DNA of 64,000 nt, taken from Portunus trituberculatus. Taxonomy: Eukaryota > Arthropoda > Malacostraca > Decapoda > Portunidae. Numbering within the stretch: position 1 is the first letter of the stretch; each line of letters starts with the position of its first letter. The stretch is from the NCBI RefSeq assembly GCF_017591435.1, contig NC_059304.1:26544248-26608247 (forward strand). Direction: 5' to 3'. The position numbers and the translations under genes are program-made. Under the pieces are notes generated by a model that saw only the letters and a program-made list of their open reading frames with translations, ran no database searches and was not told the DNA's origin. Below, piece after piece: positions 1-11,803 of the stretch.

Positions 1-285
1 TGAAGGAGTATCTGGAAAGAATGTGGCGAACGAGTTGTAGGGATCATTAATGAAAAGAAATGCTATTTTTTTCCTTTTTTTTTCTGTTTTATCTTTTTTG
101 TCCTCTACAGGAGCAGCCGATCCAAAGGCCTGGCTCTGGAGCGATCCCGAGCCACCTGTAGCATCAAGATCAAGATCAAGGTGATGACCGAAATACCAGA
201 AAGAGTCTACTGAGGAGAAGGATCATACACTTGGAGGACCTAGTGAAAGAAGTAGTTGCTGGACTAAAGATCGCGGAAAAGGACA

Positions 286-717
286 ATGGAGGTAAACGAT
301 GATGAAGAAGGAAAGAGACTGAGTGAAGAAATGGAAAAAGGGAGGGAAAAAACACGTCCGTTCAAGGTTAGAATAAGATCGCAAGCAGGCGTTGAGGAAA
401 TCCTGGCAGGCTCATTGAAGCTGGAAAGAGAAAAAAAAAAAACATGTAAAAATGTATGGTTGAGACGCGATCTAAATGAAGAGGAAAAAGCTAAATTCAG
501 GCAACTATGGGGAAACAGCCAAAGAAAAAGACTTAAAGAGAACAGCAGAGGAGAGGGCGAGCCACTATTGGAAGGTCAAAGACATGAGTTTGAGGAAGTG
601 GTACACAAGGAGGGAGTACAAAATGGAAATAAGTATCACTGGCGAAGAGGAAGAGTATTAAATGTCTCATACACAAACATAAAATGGTATTTTAACGGCA
701 AAAATAGAGTTGAATGA
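286..717 (+). pseudogene. LINE ORF1-like fragment (143 codons)
   Basis: Highly charged open frame. Residues about 25-75 contain FKVRIRSQAGVEEIL and VWLRRDLNEEEKAKFRQL, which resemble the RNA/DNA-chaperone (transposase_22-like) segment found in ORF1 of CR1/L1-type LINEs. The final residues (YTNIKWYFNGKNRVE) correspond out of frame to the start of the endonuclease domain, where related elements read 'YTNIDG...ELNDYLRE'; that motif resumes in another frame just downstream. The true start is unknown. Assignment rests on motif resemblance only. Confidence 0.5.
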
Positions 718-2030
718 TTATTTAAGAGAAAACAAGCCTGGCATCGTGGAAGTAACTGAGACAAAATTGTATTGAGGACTTGAAGTATTGGATATTATGG
801 AAAATAGTTACAATATATGGAAGAAGAATAGAGAAACAAAAAAAGGAGGATGAGTAAGTGCTGAAGTGCTGCAAGCACGACTAAGAATTCAAGGAGAAAG
901 AAAAGGAATTTTGCCGTTGTTTATGTCCCACCAGAATAAACTCATGGAGTAATGAAGAATTTGGGAACATGCTTAATGATACCAGAGAATTATTACAGAG
1001 ACTAACTGAAAAGAGTAAAAACATAACAGTGATGGGTGACTTTAATTACAAGGAAATAGTTTGGGAAGAACTGGCAATTGAGGGAGGAAAAACATCTTGG
1101 GGACAAATCGTATTGAATCTAGCAGTAGACAATAATGATTCATAACTCAGTGGGTGAAGGGCAGCACAAAATAGAGCAAATGAAGAACAATCACGATTGG
1201 ACTTAGTATTTACTAAAGAACTAGAGCAGGGGTTCTCAGCCTTTTTAATCTTATGTACCCCTCGAAGTCTTTCAGTATTGATCACGTAACCCTTTCCCAC
1301 AATGTAGCGTCAGAAAGGGTAACAATAAATTCATGGTTTATTGACTTAGTTTATTAAGTTTAATTTGTATTATGTATGTGGAGCAGACAAAATTTTTAAT
1401 TAATATTAGTATGTTTCTATGAGGTAGTGTCGATAGGAACTGGTACCTCACAGGGAGACACTATATGTGACTTACATTCAATACATTTACCAAAAAGGAA
1501 CTATATTAGACAATTTTCGATCATTATGGCAGTGAACTAGTGTTGCTTCCAGCTAGTTGCAACTTGTAACTAGTGATAGTGATAAATAAGTCACTGTGTG
1601 TGAGAATGACATATAGAATAATAAATCGGAACAAATATTAAAGGTTTGCAAGGTTGTGTGGCAACTGTAATCCAAGAGAGCTTCCTCTCAAGTGATATGA
1701 TATAACTCCAAGAGTTTCCTTGTTGACGTTGTGAACGTGTCCTGGTTCTAGTGAAGGACACATCCAGCCTAGCACATGTAGGCCACATTGTATACTATAA
1801 ACAAATTTGCAGTTATTCAAAGCTGAAGTATTTTGAGAAACCTGCCACGTACCCCCAAAATTCCTCTCAAGTACTCCTGGGGTACGCGTACCCCAGGTTG
1901 AGAAGCCCTGAACTAGAGATACTTGATAACTTGGAATATAAGAATCCACTCGGTAAAAGTGATCATGTATTACTAGAATTAAGGCTGAAAGGACTGGAAG
2001 AAATTAGGAACGAACCCATGAAATAAAAGG
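690..2030 (+). pseudogene. CR1-like AP-endonuclease domain, split by MITE
   Basis: Fragments in several frames follow the order of an exonuclease-endonuclease-phosphatase domain: LNDYLRENKPGIVEVTETKL near 711-770 (the ETK metal-binding motif), VVYVPPR near 920, VMGDFNYKEIVWEE near 1030-1075 (GDFN motif), and the SDH motif as PLGKSDHVLLEL at about 1947-1982. The segment before SDH is separated from the LDLVFTKE motif by the MITE at 1227-1910. Deleting the MITE and one 8-bp duplication rejoins LDLVFTKELE to ILDNLEYKNP. The enzyme would nick target DNA to prime reverse transcription; this copy is dead. Confidence 0.7.
1227..1910. mobile_element. hAT-type MITE (684 bp) with 8-bp TSD
   Basis: Imperfect terminal inverted repeats CAGGGGTTCTCAGCCT (left) and AGGTTGAGAAGCCCTG (right), flanked by a perfect 8-bp direct repeat AACTAGAG at 1219-1226 and 1911-1918. 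CAG...CTG termini and an 8-bp duplication are the hallmarks of hAT elements. A GTACCCC motif lies just inside both ends. No transposase is visible, so it is non-autonomous. It interrupts the LINE endonuclease and is therefore younger than that LINE. Confidence 0.88.
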
Positions 2031-2149
2031 TAGAATTACAGCAAAACTAACTTTGCAGAATTAAGGAAATATCTTGAACAAGCAGACTAGATTGAATTTT
2101 ATATATAGGAGAAAACTTAAGACAAGTGTAATATATTAATGGAGAACTC

Positions 2150-2240
2150 TAATGGGTGGGGGGGCAAGGTGGGGGGCCAATCAAATTTCAGGGGTAGCCA
2201 ATACCACCCCGAGCCACCCCGGTGGCCCCGCCCTTGCCTA
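2150..2240. other. GC-rich filler at LINE deletion junction
   Basis: A short G/C-rich patch (GGGGGGCAAGGTGGGGGGCC, then CCACCCCGGTGGCCCCGCCC) sits exactly where the LINE reading jumps from the EN-RT linker to the RT C-terminus. Its base composition differs sharply from the AT-rich flanks. It may be a relic of a DNA-transposon end or repair filler; nothing decides between them. Confidence 0.3.
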
Positions 2241-2802
2241 CGAATAACCATTGTGGATAACTTGTCATCACAAAAGCACATAAATAGAATTACAAGAAAT
2301 GACTATGAACTATTGAGGAATATAAAGGTGGCATTCACACAGACGAAGATATGATAAAGAAAAAATATTAACAACACTAATACGCCCAAAATTAGAATAT
2401 GCAGCTATAGTATGGTCACCGTAAAAAAAGAAAAAAAAAACATAATAAGGAAACTAAAAAAAAAAATACAAAGGGCAGCATATAAATTTCCCCCAGTTTA
2501 AGTGAACGGTGATATGAAGAAAGGCTTCGAATACTAGGCCTGACAAACTTAGAAAAGAGAAGGGAGAGGAGATCTAATAGCAGTGTACAGAGCGATGAAT
2601 GGACTGGAAAAATTAGACAAGAGTGATACAAGAGGACATGGAAAGAAATTAAGAAAGGACAACTGCAGGAAAGATATCAAGAAGTTCAAGTTTCCACAAA
2701 GATGTGTAGAGGTGTGGAGCGGTTTAGATAAAAAAAAAGTTCAAAGAAATGTCGGATTTGCTTAGATGTTGAGACAGGACAGCACGAGCATAACTCTTTT
2801 CT

Positions 2803-2805
<3 letters not shown>
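2237..2805 (+). pseudogene. CR1-like RT C-terminal region
   Basis: Broken frames give VDNLSSQKHINRITRNDYEL, LLRNIKVAFTQ, then MIKKILTTLIRPKLEYAAIV, WSP, LEKRREER and FPQRCVEVWSGLD. This series is characteristic of the thumb/C-terminal region of CR1-like reverse transcriptases (RPKLEYAAxVWSP followed by a basic helix and an RxxxVWNxLP-like motif). Stops and shifts occur throughout. It immediately precedes the 3' tail. Confidence 0.75.
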
Positions 2806-3512
<707 letters not shown>

Positions 3513-3659
3513 CTTCATTGAACTAAAGTAGATATCAAACATACCGTCAAAACAAAGCATAGGCGAGACAACATTGAAAAGTTGATGTAAAAGAGATGAG
3601 TACCAGAATCAACAAAATACCAGGGAGGAAACCTTAGTGTTGTTTGGGAGAGTATGTTA

Positions 3660-3737
3660 AGACGAACAGGAGGAGAAGGAGGAGGAGGAGGAGGAGGAGG
3701 AGTAGGAGGAGGAGGAGGAGGAGGAGGGGCGGAGGAG
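3660..3737. repeat. (GGA)n polypurine tract
   Basis: Imperfect GGA trinucleotide array followed by purine-rich sequence to about 3900. Strand-asymmetric polypurine sequence; open on both strands as poly-Gly or poly-Pro, which is not evidence of a gene. Confidence 0.85.
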
Positions 3738-3951
3738 GACGAAGAGAAGGTGGCGAAGGAAGAGGAGTATAAGGATGGTGCGGGTGCCAGAAGACGAAAG
3801 GAAGCGAACAGGCCCAGGAGGAAGAAAAATAGATACAAAGGTGGAAAAAAAAAAAATCTAGAAGCTTTCAGGTATAAGCTAAAAAAAAAAGTGCCTATCC
3901 TGGTGGAAAAATCTGAAAAGGTACGTACGATCAATATGGCTTTAGAAAACA

Positions 3952-4069
<118 letters not shown>

Positions 4070-4079
4070 TACCGGCACA

Positions 4080-5640
4080 TAAGACTATCTTGATCAAGGC
4101 GGGCGGAAAATCAACCTAACTCGGGTCACATTTTGCTTATTGTAAGTCCAATTCGCTTGAAAAATTTATTATTTTATTTGTGGGTGTACATTAAGTTTGG
4201 GTAAATGGTATTGGAGATGCAAACAAAGCTTTTTCATTTTTTTTTATTTCCTCAAAATTCATTTTCCAGTTAATTGCTTAAAAAAATTGACCATAGAAAC
4301 TTAGTTCATATACGCAGCTTTTGTTGGAAATAGTTTTTCAATTACTTTGTTGAAGGAAATATTTGTTTTTTTTTCAAAAGTCTTATTAATTTTTCTGTAT
4401 TTCGTTTTCTATCGCTTTTATCAAAAGTTTAAATCCAACAAAAAATACTTTTGAATTGTTCTTTGAAATGGTATCAAAGAAAAGTTGATCAGAGTTTATA
4501 CCGATTTAAAGAAAATTTTTAAAGTGCAAAAAACTTACTTTTGAGATATTCGCTCCTAAAGACTTTCTCATTTCGTCCTTGTTTTGCTATTTGTATCCAT
4601 CTGATTGACATGGAATTTTTACATAAGATTGTGCATTTAATGGTGATTTGCTATAGCATGATAGGATGATAATGCATCAGATCCCCGCTTCTCTAGAAAA
4701 TATTATTCAATCGTAAGTCAGGGTGTTGCGAGGCTCCATCAGCAATGTCACGGCAATTTCATTATACTACCACTGGTCTGGACATCTGTGAGACTTGATT
4801 GTGTGTTGAGGTGAGACAGGGAAACTGTGAAGTTATTTATTACTTGTCTTGTTCAACTTCATACCTGTGTCAAAATAATCTCTTGTGATAGTGTTGTCAT
4901 GCTATTTATTTTTAGTTGTATAATGATAATAGGCTAGTTGTGATGGTAAAAAAGTCATGAAAAGAGTGCTGAGGCAGCTTACAACATGTGTGAAGCCAGA
5001 CAAGCCAGTGTGGTGGCGGGATTCAGAGCGGGGTGAGACCAATGGGAGGTATAAGTCAGGGCGGACCGTGTGTTGTGTAGTGTAGATGACACATACTATA
5101 TGTAGCTTATCACATCTATCACTGACAGTTATATTTATTTCTCGTTGTATTGGCTGCTTTACTACTTCTTATTGAAGTTTCCTACTTGATCTTCTAAAGT
5201 CCGCCATGAAGTAGGTAGCCGCCAATGCATTACTGGCTCTATCCAGGCATCCAGGAACATGTGCATTATCATGATATTCACGGGCAACAGACGTGCAAGG
5301 TGCACACTCTTTATATTATACTTTATATTATGCAAAGCTGCCTTGTCTTGCTTCACTGAGCACCTTAATTTTCCACAATTTTCAAACACCCTCGTTTTTC
5401 ACTTGCAATCGATGATTTTCTATTCGGATCAAAATCTAATTGAAGATCGAAAAAAAGTTTCGGACAAAATTTGTTGAGGGCCGTGACGGCCTGGGGCGCC
5501 GCACTGGGGCAGAAGGTGGCTGTCGGGTCCGGCCTGGGGCCCAAGGCAGGGAACTGGCAGCAGGTCCTTCTATTCCTTTGCGGCCTCAAGCTTTAGTGAT
5601 AATAATCCACTTGCAGTGCCTCATACTAGGCAAGGAGTTG
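4080..5640. other. AT-rich interval, no recognised gene
   Basis: About 1.5 kb, AT-rich at the start with a GC-rich patch at 5478-5560. Open frames are all under 80 codons, overlap on opposite strands and show no recognisable motif. No splice-linked exons or RNA gene could be supported. Confidence 0.6.
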
Positions 5641-5664
5641 CCATAAGCAAGAGTTCAATGTCTA

Positions 5665-5803
5665 CCATCGAGGAAAATCAAATCGTGGAAAATATTATCA
5701 TGGAAAATATTATCGAGGAGAATCGCATCACGGAAAATATTATCGTGGAAAAACGCATCGTGAAAAATAAAATCGTCGAAAATCGTACCGCGGAAAATCG
5801 TGA
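5665..5803 (+). repeat. 15-bp minisatellite, about 9 copies
   Basis: Diverged head-to-tail copies of a 15-bp unit close to ATCGTGGAAAATATT. Because 15 is a multiple of three the array is open, reading as a five-residue repeat of the type I-V-E-N-I (variants IMENI, ITENI, IVEKR, IVENR). It lies in a 75-codon frame (5616-5843) that has no other support as a gene. Confidence 0.85.
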
Positions 5804-5929
5804 TGCTGTATATTTATTTATCTATTTACCATATACTTTATAATATAGATGTACTGTACCATAGTGTTATTTGTACTTCTCGATATTATTTTTTTCCATT
5901 TATAATTCAGGACAGACTACGTAAAAATG

Positions 5930-5932
<3 letters not shown>

Positions 5933-6007
<75 letters not shown>
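5933..6007. repeat. (GA)n microsatellite
   Basis: Uninterrupted GA dinucleotide array of about 75 bp. Confidence 0.95.
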
Positions 6008-6009
<2 letters not shown>

Positions 6010-6032
6010 CAGACATCGTCGAATATTTTAAA

Positions 6033-6237
6033 ATCACTTGCATGTCACTATGATACCGAGGTTCTAGGTCAGCGTTTCCCAACTCGTGGATCTAGCACTC
6101 TCTGGGGGTACTGAAATCAATTATAGAGGATGCTGGGAAATGATGCACACACTTCACTTTCTTTTATCCCTATAATAACATTTCAATTAGAGATGCTAGA
6201 CTCCTTAGACATGAGAACAGGAGGTGCTTGGGGTTTT
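6033..6237. mobile_element. SINE fragment abutting a hAT-like terminus, cut by gap
   Basis: 6033-6069 (around CATGTCACTATGATACCGAG and GTTCTAGGT) matches the middle of the tRNA-derived SINE seen at 18675-18995 (CATGTCACCATGATACCAAG). It stops abruptly at 6070, where CAGCGTTTCCCAACTCGTGG begins; that sequence looks like a hAT terminal repeat. The rest of the inserted element and its second end would lie in or beyond the run of N. Confidence 0.5.
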
Positions 6238-6737
6238 NNNNNNNNNNNNNNNNNNNNNNNNNNNNNNNNNNNNNNNNNNNNNNNNNNNNNNNNNNNNNNN
6301 NNNNNNNNNNNNNNNNNNNNNNNNNNNNNNNNNNNNNNNNNNNNNNNNNNNNNNNNNNNNNNNNNNNNNNNNNNNNNNNNNNNNNNNNNNNNNNNNNNNN
6401 NNNNNNNNNNNNNNNNNNNNNNNNNNNNNNNNNNNNNNNNNNNNNNNNNNNNNNNNNNNNNNNNNNNNNNNNNNNNNNNNNNNNNNNNNNNNNNNNNNNN
6501 NNNNNNNNNNNNNNNNNNNNNNNNNNNNNNNNNNNNNNNNNNNNNNNNNNNNNNNNNNNNNNNNNNNNNNNNNNNNNNNNNNNNNNNNNNNNNNNNNNNN
6601 NNNNNNNNNNNNNNNNNNNNNNNNNNNNNNNNNNNNNNNNNNNNNNNNNNNNNNNNNNNNNNNNNNNNNNNNNNNNNNNNNNNNNNNNNNNNNNNNNNNN
6701 NNNNNNNNNNNNNNNNNNNNNNNNNNNNNNNNNNNNN
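6238..6737. other. Assembly gap (500 N)
   Basis: Exactly 500 unresolved bases, a conventional placeholder length for a scaffold gap, so the real distance between the flanks is unknown. Open frames running through the N block are meaningless. Confidence 0.99.
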
Positions 6738-7823
6738 AAAGACAACTCTCCTTCTCACAAAACTACATGCACTTTCCACACATACACCCTTCACTTAAAA
6801 ATCTAAATCAAAAGAAAAATGGTGACTCAACAACAAACCTAATTAATAACGTGTCCGACAAAATAATATCATCCATTCCCGCTTTTGAATATCAGGAAGG
6901 ATTTTCAATCATACTGACGATGCTCACAGAGTTCATCTCCCTTTCTTGTCCATCTTTCTCTAAGTCTAAGTAGCACCTCTCAACAAGAGTCACCATATCC
7001 ACAAAACCTCTGTCATCTCTCTCTCAGTTAACCTTTCCAAGGATTTCAGATCACTGATCACAATATCAACCAATTTCCTTGGGTTTCCATACTCCTTATC
7101 TAATGTTATCATTTCATCAAAATCTTTCTCATGACCAGTTACCACGAAGACACTGTCGCAACTCAAAAGGGTTCTTTCTGTCCATACTTTGTATTACAAC
7201 ACTTTTATTCATAAAGTAATCTTTGAAACTTGGGGGATACATTCTAATATCGCCATTGAACTTAGAGTTTCAAAGCTTTTTACCTTAAGACTAGCACTAC
7301 CTGCACTATTCGAATCACTACGCTAAACCTTTTTCTTAAGATCTGGCAACAAGCAAAGCACTTCACAACGAGTATTATCACACTCTGCCAAGTACGCATT
7401 TGCCTCATCAATTTCGGATTGGCCTTTTTTACACTCTTGTAGATGCGCAAATAGATCTTCACCTCTCACTTTAAGTTCATGGAACTGGAACACTATTTCA
7501 TCATAGACAGATTCCAAGACAAAGCTGATCACCCTGCTTCAGCCGTTCTCGGAACAGGTTAACCTTAAGCCGGCCACACACGTGCAGTTTTAACTGACAG
7601 TTACAACTGTGCAGTTATAACTGTCAGTTAAAACTGCACGTGTGTGGGTATCTCAGTTGCTCATTTCGTCAGTTCAACAAAACTGTACAGTTAAACTGAG
7701 ACAATTGGAAAGGTTCATAATTTTAACTGAAACGAGTAACTGAACTGAGCATGTGTGGGGATTCGTAACTGTGCAGTTCTCAACTTCTCATTTCTACAGG
7801 TGGTAGCGGTGAGTGCAGTTGAC

Positions 7824-7936
7824 ATGGCGCGAAAACAAAACCAAGTGATTGTTGAATTCATCGATCTCTATCGATCTGAACCTTGCCTGTGGCATCTTAA
7901 AAGTGAAGATTATCATGACCGCACAAAGAAAGATTG
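7824..7936 (+). pseudogene. MADF-domain protein, N-terminal fragment
   Basis: ATG at 7824 opens MARKQNQVIVEFIDLYRSEP, then CLWHLKSEDYHDRTKKD and a stop. The pattern F(I/L)xLYRSxPCLWxxKSxDYHDRxKRD is the start of the MADF (Myb/SANT-related) DNA-binding domain. PIF/Harbinger elements commonly carry such a second gene whose product helps target the transposase to DNA. The domain is cut after about 37 residues by the internal deletion. Confidence 0.75.
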
Positions 7937-8302
7937 AGGTGATATTCTTGTGGAGAATTTGAGACACTCATACGATCGTCCTGTTGCTAGAAACCTCAGT
8001 GTAGCAGTTAATCTTTCATGTGGCGATATTGCTCTTCTCATTACTGTATCTGTCTTTTTAATGAAAGGAGAAACCAGCGAAAGCAACTTTTGGTACACTG
8101 CTTCAGTCATGCGCAAATAATTGTGGAAATCAATTGGTTCTTCACTTAATTCCCTTAGTAATTTAATGTCAGCGCATTTATTTCGCCTTAGTAACCACTT
8201 TTTGCACCACTGTTTACGCTTTTTAGTTTTCTTTTTTCTGTTTCTTTGTAGCATTACAAAGAAAACACCGAGAGCGGCAAGATCGTACTCCTCGGAATCC
8301 AT
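7926..8302 (-). pseudogene. HARBI1-like transposase, N-terminal fragment
   Basis: ATG at 8302 (minus). The translation contains KQWCKKWLLRR, FHNYLRMTEAVYQKLLSLV, SPFIKKTDTVMRRAISPHER and LTATLRFLATGRSYECLKF. These match the N-terminal helical region of PIF/Harbinger transposases (basic WxxxWLxRR, FxNxLRMS, IxxxDTxMRxAIxPxERLxxTLRFLATG). It stops near 7926 before any catalytic Asp, so it is not functional. Convergent with the MADF fragment. Confidence 0.85.
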
Positions 8303-8520
8303 GGTAGAAGAAATGAGGGATTGAACTGTGCGTGTGTGTGCATTTCATCTTTAACTGACGTCAGTTATAACTGTGTCAGTTATACCTGAACAGTTATAAC
8401 TGTCAGTTAAAACTGTACGTGTGTGGCCGGCCTTACGGCTTTGCCTACCCATCGCACTCTCCGTATGGTGGTTTCGTCATCAGTAATCGTGTGGGTTGAA
8501 GTAGAAATGCTGGACAAAAG

Positions 8521-8830
8521 TAGCCGAGCTGAGTATTGTCAAATGTTTAAATTTCAACCTATTAAATACATCACAATAAGACAATTGATGCTGACAATGT
8601 AATCCTGACCAATACAATAAATCAATAAACTCACAATGAGAATGACACAAATACACACCAAAACAGACCCAATGCTGATAGTAGTAAAATATCCCCGAGA
8701 AAAAGTGAAAATGTTGTACCATATCCCTGAACTAATTTCACCATGCCATGTATTTACATGTATGTAAATAATAATCACTATAGGGAAAGAAACAATGCTG
8801 AAATGGAGTGACCCTATAGCACTTTCGTCC
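8521..8830. other. No recognised feature
   Basis: AT-rich sequence between the gag remnant and the next MITE. Two overlapping minus-strand frames of about 75-80 codons (8480-8778) lack any recognisable domain. Nothing further can be supported. Confidence 0.5.
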
Positions 8831-8833
8831 TAA

Positions 8834-9260
8834 AGCGGCCCTCACACGATCAATTTTTCCATCAATTCATTGACGTCAATTAATTGACGTCAATAAAATT
8901 GACGAAAGCACTGTGCCCTCACACGGTCAATGATTTTGCTTCAATTTTCAGTTCAGTTCATAACTTCGTCATCATTTTACGCTCAATTTCTTTCTTTTTT
9001 TCACACATGATTACGATGACGACTCTCACTCACTGTTGGAAAAACACAACAAATTAATGATCAATATATTGCCCTCACACGATCAATTTTATTGAAGACC
9101 CATCAATAAATATCAAAGGAGCTTTGATCTGTCAATGAATTGATTCAATGAAATTGTTTCAATTAAATTGATATCAATGTCTCCCTCACACGGTCAATTT
9201 TTCCATCAATTAATTGACGTCAATGAATTGATGGAAAAATTGATCGTGTGAGGGCCGCTT
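8834..9260. mobile_element. MITE with TAA TSD and iterated subterminal motif
   Basis: About 427 bp. Termini AGCGGCCCTCACACGATCAA and its inverted counterpart, extending about 60 bp inward through TTTTTCCATCAATT and TTGACGTCAAT palindromes; flanked by TAA at 8831-8833 and 9261-9263. The motif CCCTCACACGRTCAAT recurs internally near 8929, 9071 and 9182 as well as at both ends. No coding capacity. The 3-bp TAA duplication suggests PIF/Harbinger-type mobilisation, by an element other than the one at 7568. Confidence 0.82.
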
Positions 9261-9263
9261 TAA

Positions 9264-9849
9264 AGCAGTGCTGGACAGCCGCCTCAAATCTGCACACATG
9301 TCACCACTCGGTCTGTTACCATGCAGCATAACTTGAATCATGTCATACATTCACACAAAAGTAAAAACCTGCCCTATTATCGCCGCTAAGCAAGTAATAC
9401 CAATACTGAATATTCATCGTAACACTATCTCAACCAACACCACATAATTATGTAACCCCACCGTACAATACCATGTGAAAACACAGTAGTATAAAATAAT
9501 GATCACTTGCACTGGCCCCACACCCTGGCCATCTAGCTACACCAAATTCAAGCATTCAAGACACGTTGTCACATGACATAACACAGTAGCAAGGTGAACC
9601 ATCCACTGGGTGTAGAGCAGCAGTACTACTTCAATCATGCCCGTGTAACAGTAGGAAGTGGAATCAAAGACTATAGATAAAACAAGACTGGAAAGATTGC
9701 CATTTACCATAAGAAATTCGTGTCGCCAGTAAAGATGCCAGATACCGCTAGAATAGTGGATAACAGCGCCATCCATTGAGTGAACCGCAAACTAACGCCT
9801 TTGTAAACAAACAGCGCCACGATTTGAATAATCGCTTTGAGTTCTTTCC
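9264..9849. other. No recognised gene
   Basis: About 590 bp without a supported gene. The end (AACAGCGCCATCCATTGAGT plus GAACCGCAAACT, about 9760-9795) recurs at 12027-12060 in the same orientation, so part of this interval is a dispersed repeat of unknown type. Confidence 0.45.
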
Positions 9850-9875
9850 TACACACACACACACACACACACACA

Positions 9876-10167
9876 GTGGTTAGAGCACTGGCTTCACACC
9901 ACAGGACCGGGGTTCGATTCCCCGGGTGGAGATATTTATTTGGGTGTGTCTCCTTTCACGTGTAGCCCCTGTTCACCTAGCAGTGAGTAGGTACGGGATG
10001 TAAATCGAGGAGTTGTGACCTTGTTGTCCCGGTGTGTGGTGTGTGCCTGGTCTCAGGCCTATCCGAAGATCGGAAATAATGAGCTCTGAGCTCGTTCCGT
10101 AGGGAAACGTCTGGCTGTCTCGTCAGAGACTGCAGCAGATCAAACAGTGAAACACACACACACACAC
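9876..10167 (+). mobile_element. tRNA-derived SINE (family 2) with (AC)n tail
   Basis: Starts with a tRNA-like stretch, GGTTAGAGCACTGGCTTCAC and a B-box arm CCGGGGTTCGATTCCCCGG (RNA polymerase III internal promoter). A roughly 200-bp tRNA-unrelated body follows (CACCTAGCAGTGAGTAGGTA, CCGAAGATCGGAA, GCAGCAGATCAAACAGTG) and the element ends in (AC)n. The first few tRNA positions are absent, where another (AC)n array (9850-9875) abuts. It lacks an acceptor stem, so it is a SINE rather than a tRNA gene. Confidence 0.8.
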
Positions 10168-10168
10168 A

Positions 10169-10863
<695 letters not shown>

Positions 10864-10930
<67 letters not shown>

Positions 10931-11018
10931 TCTCTATTTATAATGTACTTTGGTAAATTACATGTCACCCACTTAGTTACATATTTTCAAATTGGTTCAA
11001 ATAAGCCAAATTACAGAT

Positions 11019-11098
<80 letters not shown>

Positions 11099-11112
11099 CA
11101 TACATACATACA
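10864..11112. repeat. (GT)n, (AT)n and (ATAC)n arrays
   Basis: (GT)n at 10864-10926, unique sequence, (AT)n at about 11021-11094, then a short ATAC run to 11112. Confidence 0.93.
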
Positions 11113-11800
11113 AACTCCATCAATTCGGCTCTTAATACTCTCAAAAGGCCAGAAATCCAGATTTTTAGGGCTAAAAAAATAACAATTAAAATCAGGAAAA
11201 AAAAATTAAAGCTTCACAGAGTATGTTTTTTGTAGTTGAATTCTTCAGTTTCTTTCATTTATTTGGAAATACAGAACAGTGTTTGATATGCATACTTTAT
11301 GTACTGAAAAGAGATAAAACAGTATGCTGAAAATATGTAATATTCCTGTGTTTTGTAACTTGTGTTTGGTGTTTTTTGGGGGGGTGTTGGGTACTGCACA
11401 GTAAGAAAGTAATATGCTTACATACTGTACCTGTTTGGTGCTCTACACATGGATTACTTCTGCATATTAATGGTAAATACAAACACAATGTTTTTGTAAG
11501 TCATATTTTTTATTTATTTGCCAATTTTGAGTGCAATGAATTTTTTTTAAGTGTTATCCATAAATCTGGAATTCTCATGAAAGGAAAAGCACATATCTAA
11601 GCAAGTTTAATAAATTCATTGGAAATTATAAACATAAACAATTACCAAAACAACAGGTCTATATTTTAGAATGGAAGCTGTTACAAATATAGCAGAAGCA
11701 GGCAAGTATAAGCAAACAAATATCATGCAGGTTTATACTGATTTGTACAGGTCTCAACCAAATCAAGTATACTACGATCCACATGTTAAACACCAGTACT
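11113..11800. other. No recognised gene
   Basis: AT-rich sequence with poly-A, poly-T and G runs. If the THAP-like exon at 11804-11901 is real its next exon should lie in this direction (minus strand), but I could not identify one. Confidence 0.45.
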
Positions 11801-11803
11801 TAC

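Larger units (their letters stand above)
7568..8432. mobile_element. PIF/Harbinger deletion derivative (865 bp), TSD TTA
   Basis: Terminal inverted repeats GCCGGCCACACACGT... at both ends, followed inside by repeated GTTATAACTG / AACTGACAG-type motifs, and flanked by TTA at 7565-7567 and 8433-8435. A 3-bp TTA/TAA duplication is typical of PIF/Harbinger. Inside are two N-terminal gene fragments in convergent orientation: a MADF-domain start on plus (7824) and a HARBI1-like transposase start on minus (8302), meeting near 7930. An internal deletion has removed the C-terminal part of both. Excising it with one TTA restores the reading of the surrounding gag. Confidence 0.88.
6790..8520 (-). pseudogene. 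BEL/Pao-like gag remnant, split by a Harbinger derivative
   Basis: On the minus strand, pieces in changing frames read in order: TDDETTIRRVRWVGKAV (8436-8500), then, after removing the 7568-8432 insertion and one TTA, RLTCSENG. Next come a coiled-coil-like segment (ESVYDEIVFQFHELKVRGED, then AHLQECKKGQSEIDEANAYL), FNGDIRMYPPSFKDYFMN, FDEMITLDKEYGNPRKLVDI, SDLKSLERL and FVDMVTLVERCYLDL. The order (coil, FxG...F.D.F, then LDKEYGNPRKLV) resembles the DUF1759-type gag of BEL/Pao retrotransposons. The 3' side runs toward the assembly gap. No pol or LTR is visible. Family assignment is by pattern only. Confidence 0.6.

Noticed and set aside
6130..6973. Open frames of 190-250 codons spanning the N block
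   Set aside because: Nearly all residues are unknown; the frames exist only because N contains no stop.
9876..9932. A tRNA gene at the B-box-containing sequence
   Set aside because: No acceptor stem and a truncated D arm; it is followed by a SINE body and tail. The same applies to 18675, 32593 and 49576.
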